Assembly: GCA_900473175.1 (NCBI GenBank)
Contig: UCKM01000020.1
Span: 1 to 64,000 of the forward strand
Reading direction: 5' to 3'
Length of the DNA stretch: 64,000 nt
DNA from: Hyphomicrobiales bacterium
GTDB lineage: Bacteria > Pseudomonadota > Alphaproteobacteria > Rhizobiales > Rhizobiaceae
This document shows positions 28,005 through 36,886 of this stretch, piece by piece. Each line of letters opens with the position of its first letter. The stretch's first letter is position 1. The translations under genes were made by a program, and so were the position numbers. The notes beneath the pieces were generated by a model. The model searched no databases. It saw only the letters and a program-made list of their open reading frames with translations, and was not told the origin of the DNA.

Positions 28005-28113
28005 GAAATGACAACGGCCTTGGAACGCACAAATGTTTGAGCGAAGGCCGCCGTGCTTACCTGCGCCAATGCCGGCCCAGAGGAAGGTGCAAAAAGCGCA
28101 AGGCGTTTCAGCA

Positions 28114-29598
28114 TCAATCCACCCATTTCACCGCCGTCAGATCATTGGCCTGGATCGGACCATTCTCCCAGAGCCCTTCAATCTTCGCGTCCCAGACGCC
28201 GGTCTTCGGCAACTGGAACAGGAAAGCGGCGGGAACGTCAGTAGCCAACATCTTTTGAGCCTGCTGATAGAGATCCGTCCGCTTTTCGGGGTCGGATGTC
28301 GCCTCGATCGCTTTGATCAGATCCTTGAATGCCGGGTTGTCATAGTTGAAGTAGTAGTCGTCGCGCGCGAAAATGTTGAGATCGTTCGGCTCCGTATGCG
28401 AGACGATCGTCATGTCGTAATCCTTGCCCTTGAACACCTGCTCGAGCCACTGCGCCCATTCCAGTGGAATGATCTCGGCTTCGATGCCGATCTCGCGCAG
28501 TTCAGCCGCGATGATCTCGCCGCCGCGGCGTGCGTAGGTGGGCGGCGGGAGTTTCAGCGTGGTCTTGAATCCACCGGCATGGCCGGCCTCGGCAAGCAGT
28601 TTTTTTGAAAGCGCAGGATCGAAGGCGGTTTCAGAGGTGAGATCGATATAGGCTGGATGGTGCGGCGGGAAAAACGATCCGATTGGCGTACCGAGCCCGA
28701 ACATGGCGCCATCGATCAGGGCCTTGCGGTCGATGGCATGGGCAATCGCCTGCCGGACCTTCACATTGTCGAAAGGCGGCTTCCTGTTGTTCATGCCGAG
28801 AACCGTCTCACCTTCGGTCGTGCCAATCACCACCTTGAAGCGCGGATCGGCCTGAAACTGGGCGATGGTTTCATAGCTCGGGAACACTGGAAAGGCCTGA
28901 ATATCGCCTGCCAGCAGCGCCGCGGTCGCTGCGGCCGGATCGGGAATGATCCGAAACGTGGCCTTTTCGAGCAGGGCCGGCGTGCCCCAATAATCGGGGT
29001 TCTTCGAAATGACGATCTGCGAGCCTTTGGCCCAGGAGTCGAATTTGAAGGGACCTGTGCCAATCGGCTTTTCCTTGTTGGTATCGGCGCTTTCGGGCGC
29101 CACGATCACGGCATCTCCCCAGCCCATATTGTAAAGGAAATCGCCGCTGGGCTGCTTGAGCGCTATCCTGACTGTCAGGGGTTCGACGACGTCGACCGTA
29201 TCGATATCCGCAAACAGCCCCTTCTGGGCGTTGGTGGATTTATCGCCGCGCGCACGATCGAGTGAAAATTTCACGTCCTCGGCATCAAATGCGGTGCCGT
29301 CGTGGAATTTGACATTCTTGTGCAGTTGGAACGTGTAGACCTTGCCATCGTCGGAGAGTGTCCAGCTTTCGGCGAGGTCGGGAAGCACTTCACCTTTCGG
29401 TCCTATCCGCGTCAGGCCTTCGAAGATATTGGCGTAGACGATCTCATCAATGGCCGCGGCCGCGCCTGCCGTAGGGTCAAGATGCGGGGGTTCGAGCACG
29501 ACGCCGAGCACAAGGTCGGTCTTGGCGGCAAAGGAGGTGGTTGACGCGACAAGCGCAATTGCGGCACCCGCCAGGGCCGACTTCAAGAATTTCATCAT
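28114..29598 (-). CDS. Periplasmic solute-binding protein, family 5
   Basis: Family 5 extracellular binding protein of 494 residues. Signal peptide MMKFLKSALAGAAIALVAST cleaved near FAA-KTD at about residue 24; no lipobox cysteine, so it is soluble in the periplasm. EPPHLDPT and YANIFEGLTRIGPKGEVLPD are the family N-terminal motif. GGGAG lies 7 bases before the first ATG. Family 5 ligands include di- and oligopeptides, opines and glutathione. The upstream M20 hydrolase suggests an acylated or peptide substrate. Confidence 0.9.
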   Translation of the reverse strand: MMKFLKSALAGAAIALVASTTSFAAKTDLVLGVVLEPPHLDPTAGAAAAIDEIVYANIFEGLTRIGPKGEVLPDLAESWTLSDDGKVYTFQLHKNVKFHDGTAFDAEDVKFSLDRARGDKSTNAQKGLFADIDTVDVVEPLTVRIALKQPSGDFLYNMGWGDAVIVAPESADTNKEKPIGTGPFKFDSWAKGSQIVISKNPDYWGTPALLEKATFRIIPDPAAATAALLAGDIQAFPVFPSYETIAQFQADPRFKVVIGTTEGETVLGMNNRKPPFDNVKVRQAIAHAIDRKALIDGAMFGLGTPIGSFFPPHHPAYIDLTSETAFDPALSKKLLAEAGHAGGFKTTLKLPPPTYARRGGEIIAAELREIGIEAEIIPLEWAQWLEQVFKGKDYDMTIVSHTEPNDLNIFARDDYYFNYDNPAFKDLIKAIEATSDPEKRTDLYQQAQKMLATDVPAAFLFQLPKTGVWDAKIEGLWENGPIQANDLTAVKWVD

Positions 29599-29621
29599 TC
29601 AACGTCTCCCGATACCCTGAT

Positions 29622-30893
29622 TCAAACCGATCCCGACAACAGAACTTTCAATCCAAGCGCCATGACCTTGGCAGATTCGATCATATCTTCGATACCGACA
29701 TATTCGTCGGGCCGGTGCGCGAGGTCGAGGATGCCGGGACCATAGGCGATGCAATCATGCAGCAGCCCGATGCGGGCGATGTGCTTCTGGTCGTAGCTGC
29801 CGGGCGAGATGACATAATCCGGCTCCCGTCCAAAAACGGCGCGGATACCGGCGGCGACTGCTGTGACGACGGGGGCATCGCGCTCGGTCATCAGCGGCTG
29901 CACTTCCATGATATCGCGAATATTGTAATGGAATTTTGGACGCTCCCACTGCAGGCGGTCGAGAATGGACGTGACCTCGCGCTTCACCTCGGCAATGTCT
30001 TCCTCCAGGAGGAAGCGGCGATCGATGGTCAGCTTGCACGAATCCGGCACATTGGGCGAGGGCAATCCGGAATAATCATCGGTCTGGCCGCCATGGACAG
30101 AATTGATGTTCATTGTCGACCGCCGCGCACCCTCGGGCACCACCGGCATGCGGGTCTGCTTTTTCTCGAGGGCTGGAAAAAGCTCCTTCTCGAAAGCGTC
30201 AAGCACTGCGCCCATGTGCCGGACCGCGCAATCTCCAAGGAATGGCATGGAGCCGTGGGCGACCTCGCCCTTGGTCTCGATTTCCGCCCACCACACGCCG
30301 CGATGTCCAAGGCAGATGCGATCCTTGTTGAGCGGCTCCGGGATGATGACGTGATCGACCCGCGGCTTCGAAAAGAAACCCTTGCTGGCGAGATAGGCGA
30401 CGCCGCCGAACCCACCAGATTCCTCATCGACCGTCCCGGAAATTTCAATGGCGCCGGCAAAATCGGGATAGATTTCGAGGAACGCTTCGGCGGCGATGAT
30501 CGACGCGGCAAGTCCGCCCTTCATGTCGCAGGCGCCGCGTCCGTAGATCCTGCCATCCTTGATCACGCCCTCGAAGGGATCGACCGTCCAGCCTGCGCCT
30601 GTGTCGACAACATCGATGTGCGAATTGAAATGCACGGTCTGGCCATGCGTGCGGCCATCGAAGCGGGCAACGACATTGGTTCGGGGATAGCGATCCGTAT
30701 CGCCAGGCGCGCCGATCGCGCGAATCAACTGCGTTTCAAAACCGGATTTCTGCAGACGCTGCGCGAGGTATTCGGCGCATGGCATGTAGGCTTCACCCGG
30801 GGGATTGATCGTCGGGAAGCGGATGAGGTCCTGCGTCAAGGCAATCAGATCGCCGCGTCGCTTCTCGATGGCGTTTGCGAGTTTCTCGTCCAT
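29622..30893 (-). CDS. M20 family metallopeptidase / deacylase (ArgE/DapE type)
   Basis: Cytosolic zinc hydrolase of 423 residues. Metal ligands are visible in FNSHIDVV, GACDMKGG, VDEESGG and LAHRPDEY, with the catalytic Glu next to the bridging Asp. A dimerisation domain lies between. It heads the minus-strand operon, 23 bases before the binding-protein gene, so it probably hydrolyses the imported compound. The specific substrate (N-acyl amino acid, peptide or other) cannot be told. Confidence 0.88.
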   Translation of the reverse strand: MDEKLANAIEKRRGDLIALTQDLIRFPTINPPGEAYMPCAEYLAQRLQKSGFETQLIRAIGAPGDTDRYPRTNVVARFDGRTHGQTVHFNSHIDVVDTGAGWTVDPFEGVIKDGRIYGRGACDMKGGLAASIIAAEAFLEIYPDFAGAIEISGTVDEESGGFGGVAYLASKGFFSKPRVDHVIIPEPLNKDRICLGHRGVWWAEIETKGEVAHGSMPFLGDCAVRHMGAVLDAFEKELFPALEKKQTRMPVVPEGARRSTMNINSVHGGQTDDYSGLPSPNVPDSCKLTIDRRFLLEEDIAEVKREVTSILDRLQWERPKFHYNIRDIMEVQPLMTERDAPVVTAVAAGIRAVFGREPDYVISPGSYDQKHIARIGLLHDCIAYGPGILDLAHRPDEYVGIEDMIESAKVMALGLKVLLSGSV

Positions 30894-31206
30894 TCGCTCA
30901 TCAAATCAGGGGATATCGTGATTTGGCAAGAGGCAACTGCTTGCTCATCGCGTTCCTGCGCACGCGCAATGGTGCAGCGATCGTCACCGCGATCTCGCTT
31001 CAGCGATTTATGCACGAATCGCGACTTTTCGGTTTCCACAGTCGCACGTCGGCAGACGCAACTATAGCGCTGCAAAGAGGCCATTCTCGCAAGTAAATTG
31101 CGCATCTGTATAGCTTTGTCGCACCCGGTTGAACTTGAGTTCTGCAAGGGCCATTTGCTCGTCGCCGTAGTAAAGCGGCCCCAAATCTTCGACAGGACAA
31201 AGCAAG
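30894..31206. promoter_or_regulatory. Divergent intergenic region
   Basis: 313 bases between the M20/ABC operon (minus) and the small-gene cassette (plus). Both promoters must be here. No conserved gene, strong palindrome or terminator was recognised. Short frames inside lack family resemblance. Confidence 0.5.
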
Positions 31207-31404
31207 ATGCTCCGCGAAAATGAAGTAGCAGAGAAAGAGTTCGCACGCATGGACCAGGATAACCACGGACACGCCGTTAAGCGCGGAAAGTCGTGTATCC
31301 TTGGCGTCCTCTGTGTGATCGGTGTGATTGTCGCGATTGCGCTCCTGGCGCCGGCGCGCGCCGCCGAACCGGTAGCACAGACGCAAGTGGAACTCGTCCC
31401 GTGA
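31207..31404 (+). CDS. Small single-pass membrane or secreted protein, 65 residues
   Basis: A charged N-terminal 28 residues precede one hydrophobic segment, SCILGVLCVIGVIVAIALLA (about residues 29-48), and a short tail APARAAEPVAQ that looks like a signal-peptidase site. Either a long signal sequence with a short secreted tail or a single-pass protein. An in-frame ATG at 31249 would shorten it to 51 residues. No family recognised. Its stop overlaps the next start (GTGA), linking it to the two following small genes. Confidence 0.55.
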   Translation: MLRENEVAEKEFARMDQDNHGHAVKRGKSCILGVLCVIGVIVAIALLAPARAAEPVAQTQVELVP

Positions 31405-31766
31405 CCAACTGGACTTTGAATCAATATCGCCAGCAGCGTCGTATCGACGAGGCGTTTGACCCCGTTGCGGAAGGTTATGACCCCTGTGCCGTCATGTTTG
31501 AAGGCGTTGTGATGACCAAGCATGAGAAGGCCGAACTGATGCGCGAACGCCGCCTCAAGGTCGAGCGTGATGCGCGCCTTGAAAAATGGTTTCGCCGCCT
31601 GGTGCCAGTTCTCATCACGATCATCGCCATTGCCATCGGCATGATCTGGAACCTTGGCGCAGGATTGCTCGTGTCCGCGTTGGTCGCAGTGCTTGTCCTT
31701 AAAACGCGCCGCCGCTTGATCAGGCAGGGTGCCTGGACCGCCGATTCCGCGGGCCTTTGGGAATGA
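31401..31766 (+). CDS. Hypothetical membrane protein, 121 residues
   Basis: GTG start inside the previous stop. The first 60 residues are hydrophilic and highly charged (KHEKAELMRERRLKVERD, likely a helix). Two adjacent hydrophobic segments follow around residues 66-102 (VLITIIAIAIGMIWNLGAG, then LLVSALVAVLVL), and the C-terminus is basic. This suggests a hairpin membrane anchor with a cytosolic helical domain. Family unknown. It overlaps the next gene by 4 bases (ATGA). Confidence 0.6.
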   Translation: MTNWTLNQYRQQRRIDEAFDPVAEGYDPCAVMFEGVVMTKHEKAELMRERRLKVERDARLEKWFRRLVPVLITIIAIAIGMIWNLGAGLLVSALVAVLVLKTRRRLIRQGAWTADSAGLWE

Positions 31767-31936
31767 CGCCATTGTTTGATCGCCGCGAGCGTCTCGTCGA
31801 TCTCATCATCACCGAACGGCCAAAAGCAGGTTCTATCGCCGACATTGTGCCGCTTGCCAAGATCGTCGACCCGCAGATGCCGTTGCGCGAAATTCGCGAT
31901 GCCTTTACGGCGTTCAAGCGACGCAAGCAAGTCTGA
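31763..31936 (+). CDS. Small hypothetical protein, 57 residues
   Basis: ATG overlaps the previous stop. The product starts MTPLFDRRERLVDLIITERP and ends FKRRKQV; it is soluble, charged and probably two or three helices, compatible with a small winged-helix or adaptor fragment, but no family is recognised. The tight overlap and coding-like third-position GC argue that it is real. It ends 191 bases before the molybdenum oxidoreductase gene on the same strand. Confidence 0.55.
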   Translation: MTPLFDRRERLVDLIITERPKAGSIADIVPLAKIVDPQMPLREIRDAFTAFKRRKQV

Positions 31937-32017
31937 CTTCTCAAACGCCTATTAACATTCAGCGATAAATCTGGCTGCGCAAATAAGGCCTTATGCCGTT
32001 TTCCTGACAACGCGAAG

Positions 32018-32087
32018 TTGCAAACGCGGTAAGATGCTGCCGAGTCGAACGCGCATGTCCTTTGCAAAGCCAGCATATTTCTTGCAA
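32018..32087 (+). promoter_or_regulatory. Three TTGCAA palindromes upstream of the Mo oxidoreductase
   Basis: TTGCAA occurs at 32018-32023, 32062-32067 and 32082-32087. The last two are 20 bases apart. Their clustering just before the start at 32128 makes them candidate regulator sites; no known regulator is assigned. Confidence 0.3.
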
Positions 32088-32127
32088 GACTGCCGCTGAC
32101 GACACTGAACAGCGGGGCGCGCCGGGT

Positions 32128-34983
32128 ATGAATTCAGAACCAATCCTAGCTTTGTCGGAGCCGGTTGGTGATGAAGTGCGCAAGACCACCTGCTACATGT
32201 GCGCCTGCCGCTGCGGTATCGATGTGCATCTGAAGGACGGCAAGGTCCGCTACATCGAAGGCAATCGCGATCATCCCATCAACAAGGGGGTCCTGTGCGC
32301 CAAGGGTTCGGCGGGAATCATGCAACATTATTCGCCCGCCCGGCTGCGCGCCCCGTTGTTGCGCACCGGGCCGCGCGGTTCTGGGGAATTCAAGGAGATC
32401 AGCTGGGAGGAAGCACTTTCCCTGGCGGTGGAGTGGCTCAAGCCCATCCGCGAGACTGCACCGCAAAAGCTCGCCTTCTTCACCGGCCGTGACCAGTCGC
32501 AGGCCCTGACCAGCTACTGGGCGCAGAATTTCGGCACGCCGAACTACGCGGCCCATGGGGGTTTCTGCTCGGTGAACATGGCGGCGGCGGGAATTTATAC
32601 GATCGGCGGCGCGTTTTGGGAGTTCGGAGCGCCTGACTGGGACAAGACAAAGCTCTTCGTCCTGTTCGGGGTTGCCGAAGATCATGATTCCAATCCGATC
32701 AAGATCGGCATTTCCAAGTTGAAAAAACGTGGCGCCCGCTTCGTCTCGGTCAATCCTGTCCGCACCGGCTATTCAGCCGTAGCCGACAACTGGATCGGCA
32801 TCAGGCCGGGGACGGACGGCCTGCTTATCCTTTCCGTCATTCATGAACTCTTCCGCACCGGCAAGATCGATCTCGACTATCTGCGGCGCTATACCAATGC
32901 GCCATGGCTCGTCATCGACGATGCGGGCCATGAGGATCATGGGCTGTTCCTGCGCGACGATCTCGGCAAGGCTCTGGTGCGCGATCGCGCCACGGGAGCG
33001 CTGGCAAGGTTTGACGAGCCGGGCCATATCGCCGACCTCAACGCGGAATTCGCGACGGACGATGGCCGGAAAGTGCGCAGCGTATTGCGGCTGATGGCCG
33101 AGAAATATCTCGATCCCAAATATGCGCCCGAGGCCGTTGCTGCCGAGACCGGAATTGCCGCAGGTACGATACGGGGATTGGCGTCGGAAATCGCCCGCGT
33201 TGCGTTCGAGGAAGAAATCGTCATTGAGCAGCCCTGGACCGACATGAAAGGTGAGCAGCACGAGGTGATGATTGGCCGTCCCGTGAGCTTTCACGCCATG
33301 CGCGGTATCTCTGCGCACTCCAATGGTTTTCAATCGGCGCGCGCGCTGCATGTCCTCCAGACGATCATCGGTTCGATCGACTGTCCTGGCGGCTATCGCT
33401 ATAAGCCACCCTATCCGAAGCCCGCCACCGCGCATTCGCGCCCACACGGCAAACCCGAACATGTCAGACCGGGGCAGCCGCTGGCCGGACCGCATCTCGG
33501 CTATCCGCTTGGCCCCGAAGACCTGCTGGTCGATGCCGAAGGCAAGCCGCAGCGCATCGACAAGGCCTTTTCCTGGGAGGCACCCCTATCTGCGCATGGC
33601 ATGATGCATATGGTCATCGCCAATGCATCGGCAGGCGATCCCTATCCGGTCGACGTGCTCTTCCTCTACATGGCGAACATGGCGTGGAACTCGTCGATGA
33701 ATACGCGCGGCACGATCAGGATGCTGGAGGAGCGCGACGCGGCAACGGGCGATTACAAAATCCCCAAAATCATCTATGCGGACGCCTATTCGTCGGAGAT
33801 GGTGGCCTATGCAGACCTTGTTTTGCCGGATACGACCTATCTGGAGCGTTACGACTGCATCTCCTTGCTTGACCGCCCCATATCGGAACCGGAAGCGGCT
33901 TGCGATGCGATCAGGTGGCCCGTCCTTGAGGCGGATCGCGACGTTCGCGGCTTCCAGTCGGTTCTCATCGATCTGGGCGCGCGCCTCAAGCTGCCGGGCT
34001 TTGCCAATGAGGAAGGAACGGCGCTTTACAAGGATTACGCCGACTATATCGTCAACCATCAGCGCAAGCCGGGAATCGGGCCTCTGTCGGGCTGGCGCGG
34101 CGAGAATGGCGAAGGCGAGGGCAGAGGCGCGCCCAATCAGGATCAGCTGAAGAATTACATCAGCCACGGCGCGTTCTGGATGAAGCATATCCCGGACGAA
34201 GCGCTCTATTTCAAACATCACAATGCTGAGTACCAGCAGTTCGCTATCGATATGGGTTTCTTCGACGCCCCCCAGCCGGTGACCATCCAGCTTTATGTGG
34301 AGACGCTGCAGAAATTCCGCTTGTCCGCACAAGGCACCCGACAGCCCGCCGCGCCGGAGCAGTACAGGCAAAGGCTGCTTGATTGCTTCGATCCCCTGCC
34401 GGACTGGTATCGGCCGCTTGAAGAGCAAGGCGTCGATCCGGCGGCGTTCCCCTATCACGCGCTGACGCAGCGGCCGATGGCGATGTACCACTCCTGGGGG
34501 TCGCAGAATGCGTGGCTGCGGCAAATCCATACGACGAACCCGCTCTATGTTCCCGGCGCGATTTGCGACGAACTCCAATTGAAAGACGGCGACTGGGCAT
34601 GGGTTACGTCGCACCATGGCCGTATCAAATGCGAGATCGCCCGGACCGAGGCGGTGAACGGCAAGACCATGTGGACCTGGAATGCGATCGGCAAGCGCAA
34701 GGGCGCCTGGGCACTCGATGCCAACGCACCGGAGGCGACCAAGGGCTTCCTGCTCAACCATTTGATCCACGAACTCCTTCCGCCGAAGGCCGATGGCATG
34801 CGCTGGTCGAATTCCGACCCGATAACCGGGCAGGCAGCCTGGTACGATTTGCGGGTTCGTATCGAGAAGGCAGAATCGGGATCAGAGATCAGCGAGCCGC
34901 ATTTTGGCACGATCAAACGGCCCGGTCGTCAGAAGCAGCCGGTCGATGAACTGCGCTATGGGCAGGAGTGGGCGAGAAAATGA
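32128..34983 (+). CDS. soeA: SoeA-like molybdopterin oxidoreductase catalytic subunit
   Basis: Mo-bis-MGD catalytic subunit of 951 residues. An N-terminal [4Fe-4S] site is formed by Cys22, Cys25, Cys29 and Cys57. Cys147 in GGFCSVNMAA is the likely Mo ligand. There is no twin-arginine signal, so the subunit faces the cytoplasm. This, with the FeS and DmsC-like partners, fits the sulfite:quinone oxidoreductase SoeABC rather than DmsABC or PsrABC. ATG at 32128 is used because the frame upstream adds no conserved sequence. Substrate sulfite is inferred, not shown. Confidence 0.75.
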   Translation: MNSEPILALSEPVGDEVRKTTCYMCACRCGIDVHLKDGKVRYIEGNRDHPINKGVLCAKGSAGIMQHYSPARLRAPLLRTGPRGSGEFKEISWEEALSLAVEWLKPIRETAPQKLAFFTGRDQSQALTSYWAQNFGTPNYAAHGGFCSVNMAAAGIYTIGGAFWEFGAPDWDKTKLFVLFGVAEDHDSNPIKIGISKLKKRGARFVSVNPVRTGYSAVADNWIGIRPGTDGLLILSVIHELFRTGKIDLDYLRRYTNAPWLVIDDAGHEDHGLFLRDDLGKALVRDRATGALARFDEPGHIADLNAEFATDDGRKVRSVLRLMAEKYLDPKYAPEAVAAETGIAAGTIRGLASEIARVAFEEEIVIEQPWTDMKGEQHEVMIGRPVSFHAMRGISAHSNGFQSARALHVLQTIIGSIDCPGGYRYKPPYPKPATAHSRPHGKPEHVRPGQPLAGPHLGYPLGPEDLLVDAEGKPQRIDKAFSWEAPLSAHGMMHMVIANASAGDPYPVDVLFLYMANMAWNSSMNTRGTIRMLEERDAATGDYKIPKIIYADAYSSEMVAYADLVLPDTTYLERYDCISLLDRPISEPEAACDAIRWPVLEADRDVRGFQSVLIDLGARLKLPGFANEEGTALYKDYADYIVNHQRKPGIGPLSGWRGENGEGEGRGAPNQDQLKNYISHGAFWMKHIPDEALYFKHHNAEYQQFAIDMGFFDAPQPVTIQLYVETLQKFRLSAQGTRQPAAPEQYRQRLLDCFDPLPDWYRPLEEQGVDPAAFPYHALTQRPMAMYHSWGSQNAWLRQIHTTNPLYVPGAICDELQLKDGDWAWVTSHHGRIKCEIARTEAVNGKTMWTWNAIGKRKGAWALDANAPEATKGFLLNHLIHELLPPKADGMRWSNSDPITGQAAWYDLRVRIEKAESGSEISEPHFGTIKRPGRQKQPVDELRYGQEWARK

Positions 34984-35747
34984 CCAGCCTGCCGCAAAAC
35001 CGCACGACGAAGAAACTCGGCCTCGTTATCGATCTCGATGTCTGTGTCGGCTGCCACGCCTGCGTGATCAGCTGCAAGGAGTGGAACACCGGCGGCTATG
35101 GCAGTGCGCTCTCAGACCAGCATCCCTATGGCGACGACGTATCCGGCACCTTTCTTAATCGCATCCACAGTTTCGAGGTGGTGCCGGAGGGCGGGCAGAT
35201 CATTGGCGAGGCCGGTGATGCCAGGGTCGTGCATTTCCCGAAATCCTGCCTTCATTGCGAGGATGCGCCTTGCGTGACGGTCTGTCCGACGGGAGCCTCC
35301 TACAAGCGTGCCGAGGACGGAATCGTCCTGGTCGATGAGGACAAATGCATCGGCTGCGGGCTCTGTGCCTGGGCCTGCGCCTATGGCGCGCGCGAGATGG
35401 ATCTTGCCGCCGGCGTGATGAAGAAGTGCACGCTCTGTGTCGACCGTGTCTATAACGAGACGTTGAAACAGGAGGATCGCATCCCTTCCTGCGTGCGGAC
35501 CTGTCCCGCCAATGCGCGGCATTTCGGCGATCTCGGCGATCCCGGTTCCGACGTGTCGATCATGGTTGCCAAGCGCGGGGGATTTGACCTGATGCCCGAG
35601 CAGGAAACGCGCCCGACCAACAAGTACCTGCCGCCGCGCCCGCGCACGACCTTGAGCGACAGCGTGCCGCTCATCCCCCTCGCCGAAAATACCGAGGGTG
35701 CCCGCGGCTTCTTCGCCTGGCTTGATAAGACGCTCGACCGGATGTGA
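34980..35747 (+). CDS. soeB: SoeB-like four-cluster iron-sulfur subunit
   Basis: Electron-transfer subunit of 255 residues with four cysteine groups for [4Fe-4S] clusters: CVGCHACVISC, CLHCEDAPCVTVCP, CIGCGLCAWAC with its CAYGA neighbourhood, and CTLC paired with CVRTCP. It would pass electrons between the catalytic and membrane subunits. The ATG overlaps the catalytic-subunit stop. No signal peptide, consistent with a cytoplasmic complex. Confidence 0.85.
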   Translation: MTSLPQNRTTKKLGLVIDLDVCVGCHACVISCKEWNTGGYGSALSDQHPYGDDVSGTFLNRIHSFEVVPEGGQIIGEAGDARVVHFPKSCLHCEDAPCVTVCPTGASYKRAEDGIVLVDEDKCIGCGLCAWACAYGAREMDLAAGVMKKCTLCVDRVYNETLKQEDRIPSCVRTCPANARHFGDLGDPGSDVSIMVAKRGGFDLMPEQETRPTNKYLPPRPRTTLSDSVPLIPLAENTEGARGFFAWLDKTLDRM

Positions 35748-35773
35748 GAATGCCCGAAGACATGCGCTCCTTT

Positions 35774-35929
35774 ACCCCCCTCTGTCCTGCCGGACATCTC
35801 CCCCACAAGGGGGGAGATCAGCCGTCAAAAACGCCGGCCTCAATCATCAACGCGGAAATTGTGCTTAGCGCCAGTGTCAATTCGATCTCCCCCCTTGTGG
35901 GGGAGATGTCCGGCAGGACAGAGGGGGGT
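35774..35929. repeat. Perfect 46-base inverted repeat
   Basis: The arm at 35774-35819 (starting ACCCCCCTCTGTCC) is the exact reverse complement of 35884-35929, with 64 bases between. Each arm also contains its own small hairpin, CTCCCCC-ACAAG-GGGGGAG. It has the look of a mobile intergenic element of Rhizobiales inserted as an inverted pair between two genes of one operon, and could form a very stable mRNA stem. Confidence 0.9.
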
Positions 35930-35974
35930 GAATTCATCTGGCATTGGGTTTCACCTATGGCGGAGCTGCCCTGA

Positions 35975-36880
35975 ATGCATCCAGCCTATTCGATCATCGT
36001 TTTCACTACCCTGTCAGGTCTGGGATATGGGCTCGCGGTTGTCCTCGGGCTCGGCTTTCTCGATCCGGCGATGCTGTCGACCAAGCTCGCCTATCTTGCA
36101 TCGCTGGCGCTGATCGGGATCGGCCTCATGTCCTCCCTCCTGCATCTCGGCAATCCGCAGCGGGCATGGCGGGCGCTCAGCCAATGGCGCTCGAGCTGGC
36201 TGTCGCGCGAAGGCGTGATGGCGATCGCCACATTCGTGCCGCTGACCTTGAGCGCAGCGCTTGCGGCCTTTGCCGACCGCTACGATCCGATCCTTGGGCT
36301 GATCAGTGTTCTTGGCGCGCTGGTGACGGTCTACTGCACATCGATGATCTACGCGTCACTGAAGAGCGTCGACTCGTGGCATACGAAACTGACGCCGCTG
36401 TGCTTCCTGTTGTTTGCCCTCGGGGGTGGCTTTTTGCTTGTATGCGTGTTTGCTGGTGACAATGCCCTTAACGCAGAGCTTTTGGCGCTCCTTTTCCTGA
36501 TCCTTGCGCTCGTCGCCAAGATGATCTGGCGCAAGCGCGCTTTGACGCTTGTCCCCACTTCGACGCCGGAAACTGCGACCGGACTTGGCTTTATTGGCAA
36601 GGTGCGGCTGTTCGAGCGACCGCATGCCCTCGACAATTACCTGACACGCGAAATGGGCTTCAAAGTCGCCCGCAAACATGCGGCAAAGCTTTGGGTGATC
36701 GCGTTCATCTGCGGCGCCCTGATACCGATTCTGACTTTGCTTGCTGCGATGGCTATGGGAAGCGGGCTCGCCGCACAGCTGATCCTCGCCGTGGGGGCGC
36801 TTTCGCATATCACTGGGGTGATCGTCGAGCGCTGGCTCTTCTTCGCGGAGGCCAAGCACGCGGTGATGAACTACTACTAG
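35975..36880 (+). CDS. soeC: SoeC-like (DmsC family) membrane anchor subunit
   Basis: Quinone-interacting membrane subunit of 301 residues with about eight hydrophobic segments. LHLGNPQRAWRALSQWRSSW is the DmsC-family signature. It is separated from the FeS subunit by 227 bases holding the long inverted repeat, unlike the overlapping first two genes. It ends 6 bases before the convergent lpxXL stop. Confidence 0.8.
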   Translation: MHPAYSIIVFTTLSGLGYGLAVVLGLGFLDPAMLSTKLAYLASLALIGIGLMSSLLHLGNPQRAWRALSQWRSSWLSREGVMAIATFVPLTLSAALAAFADRYDPILGLISVLGALVTVYCTSMIYASLKSVDSWHTKLTPLCFLLFALGGGFLLVCVFAGDNALNAELLALLFLILALVAKMIWRKRALTLVPTSTPETATGLGFIGKVRLFERPHALDNYLTREMGFKVARKHAAKLWVIAFICGALIPILTLLAAMAMGSGLAAQLILAVGALSHITGVIVERWLFFAEAKHAVMNYY

Positions 36881-36886
36881 TCGAGG

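Noticed and set aside
29541-31067. Plus-strand frame of 508 codons
   Set aside because: It lies antisense to the M20 hydrolase gene, whose metal-binding motifs are complete; the antisense product has no family features.
33586-34770. Minus-strand frame of 394 codons
   Set aside because: Mirror of the molybdenum oxidoreductase catalytic gene.
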